A DNA stretch of 64,000 nt from positions 1 to 64,000 of the forward strand of contig NZ_JAFBBD010000001.1 of NCBI RefSeq assembly GCF_016906995.1. Reading direction: 5' to 3'. The position numbers were made by a program, and so were the translations under genes. Source of the stretch: Spongiibacter marinus (GTDB lineage Bacteria; Pseudomonadota; Gammaproteobacteria; Pseudomonadales; Spongiibacteraceae). Below the pieces are notes generated by a model. The model made no database searches and was not told the DNA's origin. It saw only the letters and a list, made by a program, of their open reading frames with translations. Below are positions 35,122 through 43,744 of this stretch, in pieces (position 1 is the first letter of the stretch; each line of letters begins with the position of its first letter).

Positions 35122-37062
35122 TTAGCGGTAGGGGACGGTCTGAAACAGCACATCGGTCAGCTGAAAGGTGCCCGCGGGCTTTTGGTCAAAGGCTAATTTA
35201 ATTGACGACAGCGCACTGAGGTCGACACCGGCATCGTGAATCACTTTGGCATCCAGTCGGAACGGCAGCATATTAATGACCGTCTTGGCTCCGGTATCGC
35301 GCGCCGATACCATCAGCCCCGGCGGAAAATACAGCGCGTCGCTGTAGTCACTGGCGAGCAAGGTCACGGCGTTGCCAGACACATCGCTGAGCGTGAGATG
35401 CAGATCCTGGCCGGTGGCATTTTCCGGCGTAACACTCACCCCCATACGCAGCGTCAGAAAGTCTGCCGCGCTGGCGTCAAGACCCTCGGCTGGCAGGGCA
35501 AATTCAATACTGGCGCCCGTTCCCAGATAGTTGGCAAACACCTGCGGCGCTTTAGAGATGGTTGACGGCGACGGGCAACGGTCTTCATTCATGCCCAGTA
35601 AGTCTTCCAAACTACCGCCATTTGGCGCGCACCAGCCAGTAAAGGTGAAGCCGTCAAATGTATTGGCGCCAAATTCGTTCATCAGTAACGAATCCTCGCT
35701 GAGCGTTTTGTCGACGACGATCAGGTTTTCTGATGACTGATGAAAGGACAAATGCAGTCGCTCGTCACAGGTATCAACCCCCTCTGGACAGGCACTGGCG
35801 GGCGCGCTATCCACAGCGCTCCAATACCCGGCGAATTGCTCTTCACCGCCAGCGAAGAGTCGCAGGAAGCTGCTGATCAAAAACTCGCCATGGCGGCGCT
35901 GGTCACTGCGGCTAAAGCGACCGCTTACCGGCGAGGCTTCCGTGCAGTAGGGGTCAAAGCCATTCAGGGTGGCGTCATCGTTAAACCAAAAGTCGTTGTA
36001 GTAATTGTGATTGGCGCCCATCGCGGTAAGCATGAATTGCGGCTGCGACACATCGTCGGCGTTGTAGCGAACATTGTCATACATATATACGCCGTGGAGG
36101 GTCGACACGTCGCCGTCACAGTAGGGTGACAGAGTGGCCCAGGCGGTATTGAGCGGCAGTTCGGAGTCAAAATCAGTAGGTGCTAGAGAGAACACCGCCT
36201 TTATGTCGTGGGGCTGGTCAAAATCGCTAGTGCGGCGAAATTGCGGGTCTTGGTTGTAGGTGATGGTTTTGGCAACCCCATTACCGCCCCGGGAGTGCCC
36301 CATCAGGCCGATGCGGCTGAGGTCAATGCTGTCGAGCAAAACACTAAAGTCATTACCGGCCTCATCCTGGTGGTAAGCCGAGTCGGGCTGGGTGGCGATA
36401 TCGCGGAAAATATCCAAGTGGTGCAATATCACTTCCGCTCGGGCGGTGATGCCCTGGTCGTTAGAACCTGAGTCCTGGGCGTTGATGTCATTCACATCCA
36501 CCGACAGCACCACATAGCCGTGGGAGGCCATGGTGTCGGCGATATAGTCATAGCCTTTATCCGAGCGGATAGGCACTAAACCGTTTGCTTCGCAGTCCGT
36601 GCCAGAAGATTCGTCGCCACTGGCATCGCCAGTAGTCGAACACGTTGAGTGGCGGCCGTGCTGGAACAAAATCAGCGGAAAGCCGTCTTCGGGTATGTCA
36701 CTGGCGCTGTCTACCACCGGGTAGTGAATCACACCGAGAATATCCACCGGGTCGGCAAACTGGTCGACGCTGCTGCCGTCGCTATCATCAATATTGCGGG
36801 TGGCCATCACCGCGGCATATTGGTAATCGATGGGGCCAGCAATCTGGTAGGGGCCCTGCGTGTCGGCATCTGGCGCTGCGCCATCAAAGCGGCTTTCAGA
36901 GAAAACTGGTGTTTCAACCACAGGTGGGGTGGGATCATCGACTACGCCTCCCTCCCCCCCTGCGCCCGATGAGCTTCCCGATCCGCCACAGGCGGTCAGT
37001 AACATCAGTGCACTACCTACGATCCACTTGCGAGGCGAATCAAAAGACGACGAATAAACCAT
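35122..37062 (-). CDS. Secreted alpha/beta-hydrolase lipoprotein
   Basis: I start it at ATG 37062, with AAGGAG nine bases upstream, giving 646 residues that begin with a lipoprotein signal ending LLTACGGSGSSS. A serine/glycine-rich linker follows. The catalytic domain has FPLILFQHGRHST (oxyanion region) and the nucleophile elbow IGLMGHSRGGNGVAK near residue 260 (counted from 37062), as in dienelactone-hydrolase-like and esterase folds. Several cysteine pairs suggest periplasmic or surface folding. The C-terminal 150 residues are beta-rich (carbohydrate-binding-like, but not identified). Substrate is unknown; an extracellular esterase is a safe call. A strong terminator follows. Confidence 0.82.
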   Translation of the reverse strand: MVYSSSFDSPRKWIVGSALMLLTACGGSGSSSGAGGEGGVVDDPTPPVVETPVFSESRFDGAAPDADTQGPYQIAGPIDYQYAAVMATRNIDDSDGSSVDQFADPVDILGVIHYPVVDSASDIPEDGFPLILFQHGRHSTCSTTGDASGDESSGTDCEANGLVPIRSDKGYDYIADTMASHGYVVLSVDVNDINAQDSGSNDQGITARAEVILHHLDIFRDIATQPDSAYHQDEAGNDFSVLLDSIDLSRIGLMGHSRGGNGVAKTITYNQDPQFRRTSDFDQPHDIKAVFSLAPTDFDSELPLNTAWATLSPYCDGDVSTLHGVYMYDNVRYNADDVSQPQFMLTAMGANHNYYNDFWFNDDATLNGFDPYCTEASPVSGRFSRSDQRRHGEFLISSFLRLFAGGEEQFAGYWSAVDSAPASACPEGVDTCDERLHLSFHQSSENLIVVDKTLSEDSLLMNEFGANTFDGFTFTGWCAPNGGSLEDLLGMNEDRCPSPSTISKAPQVFANYLGTGASIEFALPAEGLDASAADFLTLRMGVSVTPENATGQDLHLTLSDVSGNAVTLLASDYSDALYFPPGLMVSARDTGAKTVINMLPFRLDAKVIHDAGVDLSALSSIKLAFDQKPAGTFQLTDVLFQTVPYR

Positions 37063-37412
37063 GACACCACTCCTTACTGCTTTAAAGGATGACTTGCATC
37101 GGTGCCCTCCTGGCTTACGCTGCAAAAGTAGCCGCTGCATAACTCACTATCGCAGCGGCGAATAACAAGGTCACTGCAGCTTTAATGCCAGCTTTTCAAA
37201 AATTAGTATTGCAGTGAAAGTCGGTGTTTTTTCGATCAATCGCGCATCTAACGCCCTTTTATAGGGCGCTGCGGGATGCATTCAGCGCGTAGTGCACCAG
37301 TAATGACCGCGCCAGTGCGCTCACTGGAAGCGGGTTTTCAACTTGCGGCCAACACCACATCAAGCTATAAGAAGCCGCCATTTTCATTGCAAACTCCGGT
37401 ACACTTGAGCGC
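37063..37412. other. Divergent intergenic region, hydrolase / minC
   Basis: The 350 bp must hold the promoters of the hydrolase (minus) and of minCDE (plus). A small hairpin with arms CGCCCT/AGGGCG is at 37252-37268 without a T-run. No convincing gene or strong -35/-10 pair was found. Confidence 0.4.
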
Positions 37413-38195
37413 ATGGATTCAAAACCTCAAAACGCAGAACTCCCCTTCGGCAGCGCGCCGCAATTTCGCTTGAAAGCGGGCTTGTTCCCGCTGACGCAAC
37501 TCGATATCAGCGACTATGAGCACAGCTGCTTTGAGCAGCAGTTGCGCGCCAAAGCCGCCGAAGCGCCGGCCTTTTTCCAGCACACCCCGGTCGTGCTCAA
37601 CCTAGAGCCCTACCAGGGCACGCTGGCGCCGCCCGTGCAGGAAATGGCCGCACTGTGCCGCGAGCATGGCTTGATTCCCGTCGCCCTGCGCAGCCCGGAT
37701 GACGCAATACAGGAACAGGCGCGCGCTTGCGGCCTGGCCATCATGCCCGCTGGTCGCCCCGCTCGCGAAACTGCCGATACATCTGACACCTCCAAGGCTT
37801 CCGAGAGCGTTGCGGTCAAAGCAGAGCCAGAGACCGCCGCGCCAACCAGCGAGGCGCCCACTGCGCGGCCCAGCAAAGTGATCGACACGCCGATTCGCTC
37901 CGGCCAACAGGTTTACGCCGCTGGCGGCGACTTAATTGTGCTGTCGTCGGTATCAGCCGGCGCGGAAGTACTCGCCGATGGCAATATTCATGTTTACGGC
38001 GCACTCCGCGGACGCGCTCTGGCAGGTGTACGCGGCGACACTTCTGCACGAATATTTTGTCAGAGTTTGGAGGCCGAACTGGTATCTATCGCCGGAACCT
38101 TTAAGCTGGATGAAGATTTTCGCGGCCAGCATTGGAAGTCCGCCGCAAAGATTCGCCTCGACGAGCAAACATTAGAGATTCAACCACTCAGTTAA
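37413..38195 (+). CDS. minC: Septum-site determining protein MinC
   Basis: MinC inhibits FtsZ assembly at the cell poles. The N-terminal domain (residues 1-105) shows the MinC_N pattern and the C-terminal beta-helix (about 150-260) has [39 protein letters not shown] (in part), the surface that binds MinD. The two are joined by an Ala/Pro/Glu-rich linker (about 110-155). Length of 260 is normal. It is first in minCDE, 49 bp before minD. Confidence 0.95.
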   Translation: MDSKPQNAELPFGSAPQFRLKAGLFPLTQLDISDYEHSCFEQQLRAKAAEAPAFFQHTPVVLNLEPYQGTLAPPVQEMAALCREHGLIPVALRSPDDAIQEQARACGLAIMPAGRPARETADTSDTSKASESVAVKAEPETAAPTSEAPTARPSKVIDTPIRSGQQVYAAGGDLIVLSSVSAGAEVLADGNIHVYGALRGRALAGVRGDTSARIFCQSLEAELVSIAGTFKLDEDFRGQHWKSAAKIRLDEQTLEIQPLS

Positions 38196-38244
38196 TTGAA
38201 AGAAGGGCGCAACCCGCCCTGCCAACATATAAGGGAGCCTTGCT

Positions 38245-39060
38245 TTGGCCAAAATTATTGTCGTGACCTCCGGGAAGGGCGGCGTGGGTAAAACCACCAG
38301 CAGTGCCGCAATCAGCAGTGGCTTGGCGCTACGCGGCCACAAAACTGCCGTTATCGATTTTGATATTGGTTTGCGCAACCTCGACATTGTGATGAACTGC
38401 GAGCGCCGCGTTGTCTATGACTTTGTCAATGTGATCAACGGTGACGCAACGCTGCGCCAGGCACTGATTAAAGATAAGCGCGTCGACAATTTGTATATTC
38501 TCCCCGCCTCGCAAACTCGCGACAAAGATGCGCTGAGCATGGACGGTGTAGAGCGCGTACTTAAAGAGCTCGCCGACGACGGTTTTGAATACATTATTTG
38601 CGACTCACCCGCGGGCATTGAGCACGGTGCCTTTATGGCGCTGTACTTCGCCGACACCGCGATCGTGGTTGCCAACCCCGAGGTAAGCTCAGTGCGAGAC
38701 TCCGACCGCATTCTCGGTATTCTGCAGAGCAAATCCCGCCGCGCTGAAAACGGCGAGCGCGTGGAAGAATACCTGCTACTCACCCGCTACAACCCGGAGC
38801 GCGCGGCCAAGGGCGAAATGCTGGCGGTGGAAGATGTCGAAGAAATTCTGGCAACCAAACTGCTGGGTGTTATCCCCGAGTCAGAAACCGTATTGAAGGC
38901 GTCAAACCAGGGTATTCCGGTTATTCACGACGACCAGAGCACGGCGGGGCAAGCCTATAGCGACGCCGTGGCACGCTTACTCGGCGAAGAGGTGGAGCAA
39001 CGTTTTATTCACGCGGAACAAAAAGGCCTGTTCAAGCGCCTGTTCGGGAGGACTGCATGA
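38245..39060 (+). CDS. minD: Septum-site determining ATPase MinD
   Basis: MinD is the membrane-bound ATPase that carries MinC and oscillates with MinE. The deviant Walker A motif [13 protein letters not shown] begins the protein (about residues 9-21), with the switch [13 protein letters not shown] and a C-terminal amphipathic membrane-targeting helix (GLFKRLFGR). The start codon is TTG at 38245, fixed by the ribosome site AAGGGAG seven to fourteen bases upstream; no ATG is possible at the right position. The stop overlaps minE (ATGA). Confidence 0.97.
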   Translation: MAKIIVVTSGKGGVGKTTSSAAISSGLALRGHKTAVIDFDIGLRNLDIVMNCERRVVYDFVNVINGDATLRQALIKDKRVDNLYILPASQTRDKDALSMDGVERVLKELADDGFEYIICDSPAGIEHGAFMALYFADTAIVVANPEVSSVRDSDRILGILQSKSRRAENGERVEEYLLLTRYNPERAAKGEMLAVEDVEEILATKLLGVIPESETVLKASNQGIPVIHDDQSTAGQAYSDAVARLLGEEVEQRFIHAEQKGLFKRLFGRTA

Positions 39061-39308
39061 GCATCCTGGACTTTTTCCGCAACAACAAAAAAGATACCGC
39101 CGCCGTCGCCAAAGAGCGGCTGCAAATCATTGTTGCTCACGAACGCAATCAACGGAACCAGCCCGACTATTTGCCAAAACTTCAGCAAGAGCTGCTGGAA
39201 GTGATACGCAAGTACGTGGATGTGAACCAGGATCAGGTCGAAGTGGCCTTGGACAATGCCGGCAACTGCTCGGTACTTGAGCTAAACATCACCCTGCCTG
39301 ACCGCTAA
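39057..39308 (+). CDS. minE: Cell-division topological specificity factor MinE
   Basis: MinE triggers MinD ATPase and releases it from the membrane. The 83 residues contain the membrane-targeting N-terminus ([11 protein letters not shown]), the anti-MinCD helix ([14 protein letters not shown]) and the C-terminal dimer domain ([23 protein letters not shown]). The ATG overlaps the minD stop. A hairpin follows the gene. Confidence 0.95.
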   Translation: MSILDFFRNNKKDTAAVAKERLQIIVAHERNQRNQPDYLPKLQQELLEVIRKYVDVNQDQVEVALDNAGNCSVLELNITLPDR

Positions 39309-39316
39309 GCCGTGCT

Positions 39317-39341
39317 GCGGGAATGACCAGCGCATTCCCGC
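39317..39341. terminator. Hairpin between minE and the cytochrome gene
   Basis: Perfect 9-bp arms GCGGGAATG/CATTCCCGC around a 7-base loop lie between two convergent genes. There is no U-tract on either strand, so it may be a weak or bidirectional terminator or an mRNA-stabilising stem. Confidence 0.5.
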
Positions 39342-39346
39342 CGCCG

Positions 39347-39787
39347 CTAACGTGGTGCAAAGGACTGCATATACGGATTCGCGCTGCTGCGCTGCACATG
39401 GATGTATCCGTGCTCGGTGAGTTCGTGACAGCTATTGCAGCCATCAATCAACTTATCAAACGCCGTGCTGGCTCGGCTGACATCGCCGCTATCGATTGCC
39501 GTTTCCAGCTTTAACACCAGCGGTTTAAGCGTACTGGCCGACAAGCGCCCTACCGGATAGTCGCCATAGCTTTCAATGTCACTGGCCTGCTTTACCGCCG
39601 CTTCCAGCTCGTGGGCATAAAAATCTGCCAGCGTCAGGTTGCTCGCATCCAGCGACAGCTGCAGTTTGTGCGCAAAGCGCTGCATATCGCCCATCACGGC
39701 AATCAGGTCAGGGCTTTCATTTGCCTGCAATAGCGAACTTCCCGACATAACCGTGCCGACGCACAGCCCTACTATCCATTTCTTCAT
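39347..39787 (-). CDS. Periplasmic c-type cytochrome, cytochrome c'-like
   Basis: I start it at ATG 39787 (MKKWIVG); the longer frame overlaps the next gene. Residues 1-22 are a Sec signal (IVGLCVGTVMSGSSLLQA). The mature part is helical, and a single heme motif CNSCH lies near residue 123, close to the C-terminus (DGCNSCHELTEHGY), the position used in class II cytochromes c' with a four-helix bundle. It is about 124 residues when mature. Electron transfer or gas binding in the periplasm is likely; no partner is nearby. It lies between minE (convergent) and the CNNM gene on the same strand. Confidence 0.75.
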   Translation of the reverse strand: MKKWIVGLCVGTVMSGSSLLQANESPDLIAVMGDMQRFAHKLQLSLDASNLTLADFYAHELEAAVKQASDIESYGDYPVGRLSASTLKPLVLKLETAIDSGDVSRASTAFDKLIDGCNSCHELTEHGYIHVQRSSANPYMQSFAPR

Positions 39788-39851
39788 TGGGCGCTTGTAT
39801 CCTAAAAAATAAACGGCTGATGTTATACCAAAACGCGCAGAGGCGACTCCA

Positions 39852-40931
39852 CTACTGCGGCGATTTGTCGCTATCGCCATGGGCCAACTCATCGTGTAGG
39901 AAGCCCATCTGCCGCGCGCGCTGCTCCCAGCGCTGACGCGCAAATACCTGCATATCGACCACTTCATCGGTTTCGTCGGTAATTTCAAAGCCCAGCAAGG
40001 TTTCCACCAAATCCTCGGTTGTTACCAAGCCGTGCAACTCGCCGTACTCGCCCACGGCCAATGCCATTTGTTTACCGGGTACCAGCATCTTTTGAATCAT
40101 GCCGCGCAGCGGCAAGTTGTCGGGCACAATTAACAGTGGGCGCTGAAGGGTGTGCAGCACTGTGCCCGGCGCCTCAATCGCAGCGCGTAAAATTTCGTCT
40201 TTGCGCACGAAGGCGTAAACGTTATCGGCCTGGTCGCGATAAATCGGAATACGGGAGAACGGCAGGCTGGGGTTTTCAGCCAGAACCTGCTCGGCGGTTT
40301 TGTCACCATCCAAACTAAAAATTACCGGCCGCGGGCTCATCACGTCGCGCACTTTTAGGCGACTGAAATGCAGCAAGCTGCGCACTGCCCGCGCTTCGCG
40401 CGGCGAGAACACTCCTTCCTCAACACCCAGCTCGGCAAGGGCGGCAAACTCGGCACGGCTAACGGATGCGGCTTCTTCTTTCTGACTGAAAAAGATGGTT
40501 ATCCACTGGGTGAGCCAGACCAGCGGCGACATCAAGCGCTGCACCCATTTCAAAATAAGCGCGCAGGCGGGTGCCAGCTGACGCCAGTAACGCGCGCCCA
40601 GCGTTTTGGGAATAATCTCGGAAAAGACCAGAATCAACAGGGTGAGTACCGCGGAGATCACCCCGAAATACACTTCGCCAAACAGTGCCGTGGCCTGCGC
40701 GCCCGCCCCCGCCGCGCCCACGGTGTGGGCGATGGTATTCAAACTGAGAATGGCCGCCAGAGGTTTGTCGATATCTTCTTTGCAGCGCTGCCACCAGGTC
40801 GCGGTGCGCTGACCACTGGCCAAGCCCGCCGCAATATAGGAGGAGTTAACACTTAACAACACAGCTTCGAGCAGTGAGCAGAGAAAAGACACGCCCAACG
40901 CCAAAAAAACATACAGCGCCAATATGGCCAT
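39852..40931 (-). CDS. CNNM/CBS-domain membrane protein (hemolysin C / CorC-type)
   Basis: Four membrane segments of the CNNM (DUF21) domain occupy residues about 1-150, with NTIAHTVGAAGAGAQA and the conserved LVFSEIIPKTLGARYW. Two CBS domains follow (about 190-320: DVMSPRPVIFSLDG and GLVTTEDLVETLLG). The C-terminal transporter-associated domain of CorC is absent. At 359 residues it belongs to the group proposed to export or sense Mg2+ or Co2+. It lies 64 bp upstream of the cytochrome gene on the same strand. Confidence 0.9.
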   Translation of the reverse strand: MAILALYVFLALGVSFLCSLLEAVLLSVNSSYIAAGLASGQRTATWWQRCKEDIDKPLAAILSLNTIAHTVGAAGAGAQATALFGEVYFGVISAVLTLLILVFSEIIPKTLGARYWRQLAPACALILKWVQRLMSPLVWLTQWITIFFSQKEEAASVSRAEFAALAELGVEEGVFSPREARAVRSLLHFSRLKVRDVMSPRPVIFSLDGDKTAEQVLAENPSLPFSRIPIYRDQADNVYAFVRKDEILRAAIEAPGTVLHTLQRPLLIVPDNLPLRGMIQKMLVPGKQMALAVGEYGELHGLVTTEDLVETLLGFEITDETDEVVDMQVFARQRWEQRARQMGFLHDELAHGDSDKSPQ

Positions 40932-41036
40932 TACGCTTACGCCTCATCGTGGTATCGATAGCGCTAACTGTGTCACAGCTTTCGCCGGACTTAAATCCTC
41001 TGCGCGAACAAAGTCGGCAAACAGCAGAGCCGTGCT

Positions 41037-41465
41037 TTAGCCATTCGCCGCCGGGCGCTGACCACCGCACAGAATGTCACTCACCAACTCGGTATCCATA
41101 TATTCCTTCAGCTCGATAATGCGCCCGTCTTTGAAGCGAAAGAGAAAGTGGTAACGGTTGTGATAATGCTGACCAGAGCTGTGGTCGCCGCGACTCTCGG
41201 CCTCCACCGCCACGCGCTCACCCTCGGCAGTGGTCGCGGTGATCGTGAACTTAAGGCCATTTGGGAAGGCATCCAGTACGCCCACTGCGGACGTCGAGAT
41301 TTCTTCCAGATTATAACGACCGGAAATCAATGTTCGGCCCGAGGTCCACAGGGTCGCATCAGGGTGATAAAAGGCTAAAAAACCTTCGGTGTCGCCCGCC
41401 GACAAGCACTCAATAAAGCGGATGGCCCGCTGACGATTCTGTTCACTTAGCGACGTGTCTGCCAC
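41037..41465 (-). CDS. SnoaL-like (NTF2-fold) protein
   Basis: The N-terminal helix and GDTEGFLAFYHPDATLWTSG fit the cone-shaped NTF2 fold, as do the central FTITATTAEGERVAVEAESRG strands and GRIIELKEYMDTELVSDIL at the end. Members act as small isomerases, hydratases or cyclases on ring compounds. It is the last gene of the P450 operon, with a single base separating it from the CMD-family gene, so a role in the same pathway is likely. No catalytic residue can be assigned. Confidence 0.8.
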   Translation of the reverse strand: MADTSLSEQNRQRAIRFIECLSAGDTEGFLAFYHPDATLWTSGRTLISGRYNLEEISTSAVGVLDAFPNGLKFTITATTAEGERVAVEAESRGDHSSGQHYHNRYHFLFRFKDGRIIELKEYMDTELVSDILCGGQRPAANG

Positions 41466-41466
41466 G

Positions 41467-41847
41467 CTACTCGCCCTCCTGTTTCTTTATTTTGGCCATT
41501 AGCCCCATCAGCGCCATGCGCATTTTAGAGGCTCTTGGGTAGCCAATATACTGGGTTAGAAACAGTACGGCCTCCTCCAATTGGGCCTCATCCAGCTCCC
41601 CGCGTGTAAACGCCGACTGCGCCTGAATGGTGAAGGTCATGTCCTCCCCCTGGGCCGCTATTGCCCCCAGCAGCAACAGCCTGCGGTCGCGAATGCTTAG
41701 GGTATCGTTGTCCCACAGGTCGCCAAACAGCGAGCCCAACATGAAGTCGAAAAAGCGGTCTTCACCTTCCTTGGGTGGCTCGGGCAGGGCATTGCAATAC
41801 ACCTCTTTAAACTTTTCGATACCGCGTTCACGTTTTGACTCTGTCAT
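41467..41847 (-). CDS. Carboxymuconolactone decarboxylase-family protein
   Basis: The all-helical CMD fold is indicated by LSIRDRRLLLLGAIAAQG and ELDEAQLEEAVLFLTQYIGYPRASKMRMAL (in part). The CxxC of AhpD-type peroxidases is missing, so a redox role is unlikely; gamma-carboxymuconolactone decarboxylases and many catabolic relatives share this form. Length of 126 residues is normal. It is 10 bp behind the SDR and 1 bp before the SnoaL-like gene in the P450 operon. Confidence 0.85.
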   Translation of the reverse strand: MTESKRERGIEKFKEVYCNALPEPPKEGEDRFFDFMLGSLFGDLWDNDTLSIRDRRLLLLGAIAAQGEDMTFTIQAQSAFTRGELDEAQLEEAVLFLTQYIGYPRASKMRMALMGLMAKIKKQEGE

Positions 41848-41857
41848 AGCAGCGCTC

Positions 41858-42598
41858 CTAAACCCGCATAAACTGACCGCCGTCCACGTTCAATATGTGG
41901 CCGGTGATCCAAGAGGCTTTATCGGACAACAAAAACAGTGCCGCATCGGCCATATCATCAGGCGTGCCGAGACGACTCAGTGGCATTTGCTTGACCAACT
42001 CGTCGGCGTAGTCACCTGCGGTATTGCGCAAGCCCTGGGTCTCGGTGGGGCCGGGAGCGATGGCGTTGATGCGAATTTTTCGCCAGCCCAGCTCGTTGGC
42101 AAGCGAGCAGGTCAGGCCATTGAGTGCCAGTTTGGCCACGCCGTAAAAACCGATATTCATCCACGCCGCCGTGGAGGACTGGTTTACTATCGCCGAGCCT
42201 TCCGGCATATGCGGAACACAGGCGCGCGCCATTAACAGGCTGCCGTGGACATTCACGCGCATGAAGGTATCGAGGTAGTCCATATCGACATTCATATAAC
42301 CTTCTATCTTCATGTCGCCAAAGATCGCCGCATTGTTAATGAGGTAGTCGATCTTGCCGTAAGCGGACTTCGCTGCCTCCGCACAGGCAATACACGAGGC
42401 CTCATCACCGACGCCGGTGCGCACAAACATCGCCTCACCGCCACCCTGCTGAATGTCGGCCACAACCCGCTCGCCTTGCTCAGCATTTAGCTCGGCGACC
42501 ACGACCCGCATGCCCTCGGCGGCGCAGCGTTTGGCATAGCCTTCGCCAATTCCCTGCCCCGCCCCCGTAACCACCACTACTTTGTTGTGAAAACTCAT
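41858..42598 (-). CDS. SDR-family oxidoreductase
   Basis: The NAD(P)-binding motif TGAGQGIGEG begins at about residue 10, NNAAIFG marks the second motif and the active site is YGVAK with the preceding serine in NQSS. The C-terminal LSDKASWITGHILNVDGGQF is typical of classical SDRs of about 250 residues. It probably oxidises an alcohol made by the P450 to a ketone or aldehyde. It is 34 bp behind the ferredoxin gene. Confidence 0.9.
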   Translation of the reverse strand: MSFHNKVVVVTGAGQGIGEGYAKRCAAEGMRVVVAELNAEQGERVVADIQQGGGEAMFVRTGVGDEASCIACAEAAKSAYGKIDYLINNAAIFGDMKIEGYMNVDMDYLDTFMRVNVHGSLLMARACVPHMPEGSAIVNQSSTAAWMNIGFYGVAKLALNGLTCSLANELGWRKIRINAIAPGPTETQGLRNTAGDYADELVKQMPLSRLGTPDDMADAALFLLSDKASWITGHILNVDGGQFMRV

Positions 42599-42632
42599 TA
42601 TTATTTTCTCGTTCTAATTGTAAATGCAGGGC

Positions 42633-42953
42633 CTAGGCCTGTTCTTCCGGTAGCTCTACACGCATGCCCTCAAGCGCGGGCGTCACGGGAATCTGGCAGC
42701 CCAGACGACTGTTGGCGCGGCGATCAATCGCATTCTCCAACATGCTGTTTTCGCCATCACTGAGCGCCGGCATCTGGCTTTGCCATTCCTCGGGGATATA
42801 GCAGTGGCAGGTTGCACAGGAGCAAATCCCACCACACATCCCCTCGACACCGGGCACCATGTTCAAAGTGGCGCCCTCCATCAAACTCATCTGTTCATCG
42901 ACATCGACTGCGTGTTCGGTGCCGTCGTGCTCAACATAGGTGATAGCAACCAT
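42633..42953 (-). CDS. 2Fe-2S ferredoxin (adrenodoxin type)
   Basis: Cysteines in CGGICSCATC (C-x5-C-x2-C; residues about 40-50) and a fourth in SRLGCQIPV (about 86) hold the cluster as in P450-linked ferredoxins such as putidaredoxin. Length of 106 residues is normal. It lies in the P450 operon, so it very likely delivers electrons to that enzyme. The ferredoxin reductase is not in the operon and must be encoded elsewhere. Confidence 0.93.
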   Translation of the reverse strand: MVAITYVEHDGTEHAVDVDEQMSLMEGATLNMVPGVEGMCGGICSCATCHCYIPEEWQSQMPALSDGENSMLENAIDRRANSRLGCQIPVTPALEGMRVELPEEQA

Positions 42954-42964
42954 TTCTCTCTCCT

Positions 42965-43735
42965 TTACAGGGTGACTTTTTCAACTGGCGTGCAAGGGCG
43001 AATTTCCAGCAAGTCCACCGACACCCCGCGCGGCATCGACAAACAGAACAGCAGTGCCTGTGCGACATGCTCTGCCTGCATACCGCTATCCATCCACGGC
43101 CCCTGACGGTGCCATTGCTGCACCGCCGCCTGCAGGCGCTCAAACGTCCAACCTGCAGCGAAATCCGTCATCGCGGCACCGGGGCGCAAAATACTGACGC
43201 CGACACCCGCCGGGGAAAACTCACGACGCAGGTCGCGACTCAGCCGCTCAACAGCGGCCTTGCTGGCCGCGTAAAGCGACAGGCCCGCCATTTCGTCATG
43301 GTGCTGGGCACTAGCGCTGCTCACATTGATCAACCGGGGGTTGGCAGACTGCTTTAACAGGTGGGCGGCTGCGCGACTGCAATAAAGCGTCGCGGCAATA
43401 TTGAGCTGCAACTGTTGATGAATCTCGTCGTCTTGCCAGTCTTCAACAAAGCCGGGGCGCGCCAGACCGGCGTTGTTCACCAACGCGTCCAGACCACCAA
43501 AATGGTGAGCGACCGTTTCTATTGCCGATTGCGCTTGCGCGCTGTCGGTAATATCGGCAGCAACCGCCAAGCTGCGCTCGCCCAGCTCATCACAGTGCTG
43601 CTGCAAAAGGGCTTCACGGCGCGCGATCAGACCCACCTTCGCAACGGCGGCAATCAGCGCCCGCGCCATCGCCAGGCCAAAGCCCGAGGAAGCCCCTGTT
43701 ACCGCAACGACCCGACCGTTCAGAGAATTATTCAT
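42965..43735 (-). CDS. SDR-family oxidoreductase
   Basis: The cofactor motif TGASSGFGLAMA, the NNAGLARPGF segment and the active-site SSASAQ...YAASKAAVERL are present. At 256 residues it is a classical SDR of the group with an extended C-terminus (YLxxI). It lies 9 bp from the aldehyde dehydrogenase gene and 11 bp from the ferredoxin gene. The operon therefore codes for two SDRs, which probably act on different alcohol steps. Confidence 0.9.
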   Translation of the reverse strand: MNNSLNGRVVAVTGASSGFGLAMARALIAAVAKVGLIARREALLQQHCDELGERSLAVAADITDSAQAQSAIETVAHHFGGLDALVNNAGLARPGFVEDWQDDEIHQQLQLNIAATLYCSRAAAHLLKQSANPRLINVSSASAQHHDEMAGLSLYAASKAAVERLSRDLRREFSPAGVGVSILRPGAAMTDFAAGWTFERLQAAVQQWHRQGPWMDSGMQAEHVAQALLFCLSMPRGVSVDLLEIRPCTPVEKVTL

Positions 43736-43744
43736 AGCCCCCTC

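Noticed and set aside
37252-37268. Hairpin CGCCCT/AGGGCG upstream of minC as a terminator
   Set aside because: Short stem, no T-run on either strand and no gene that would end there.
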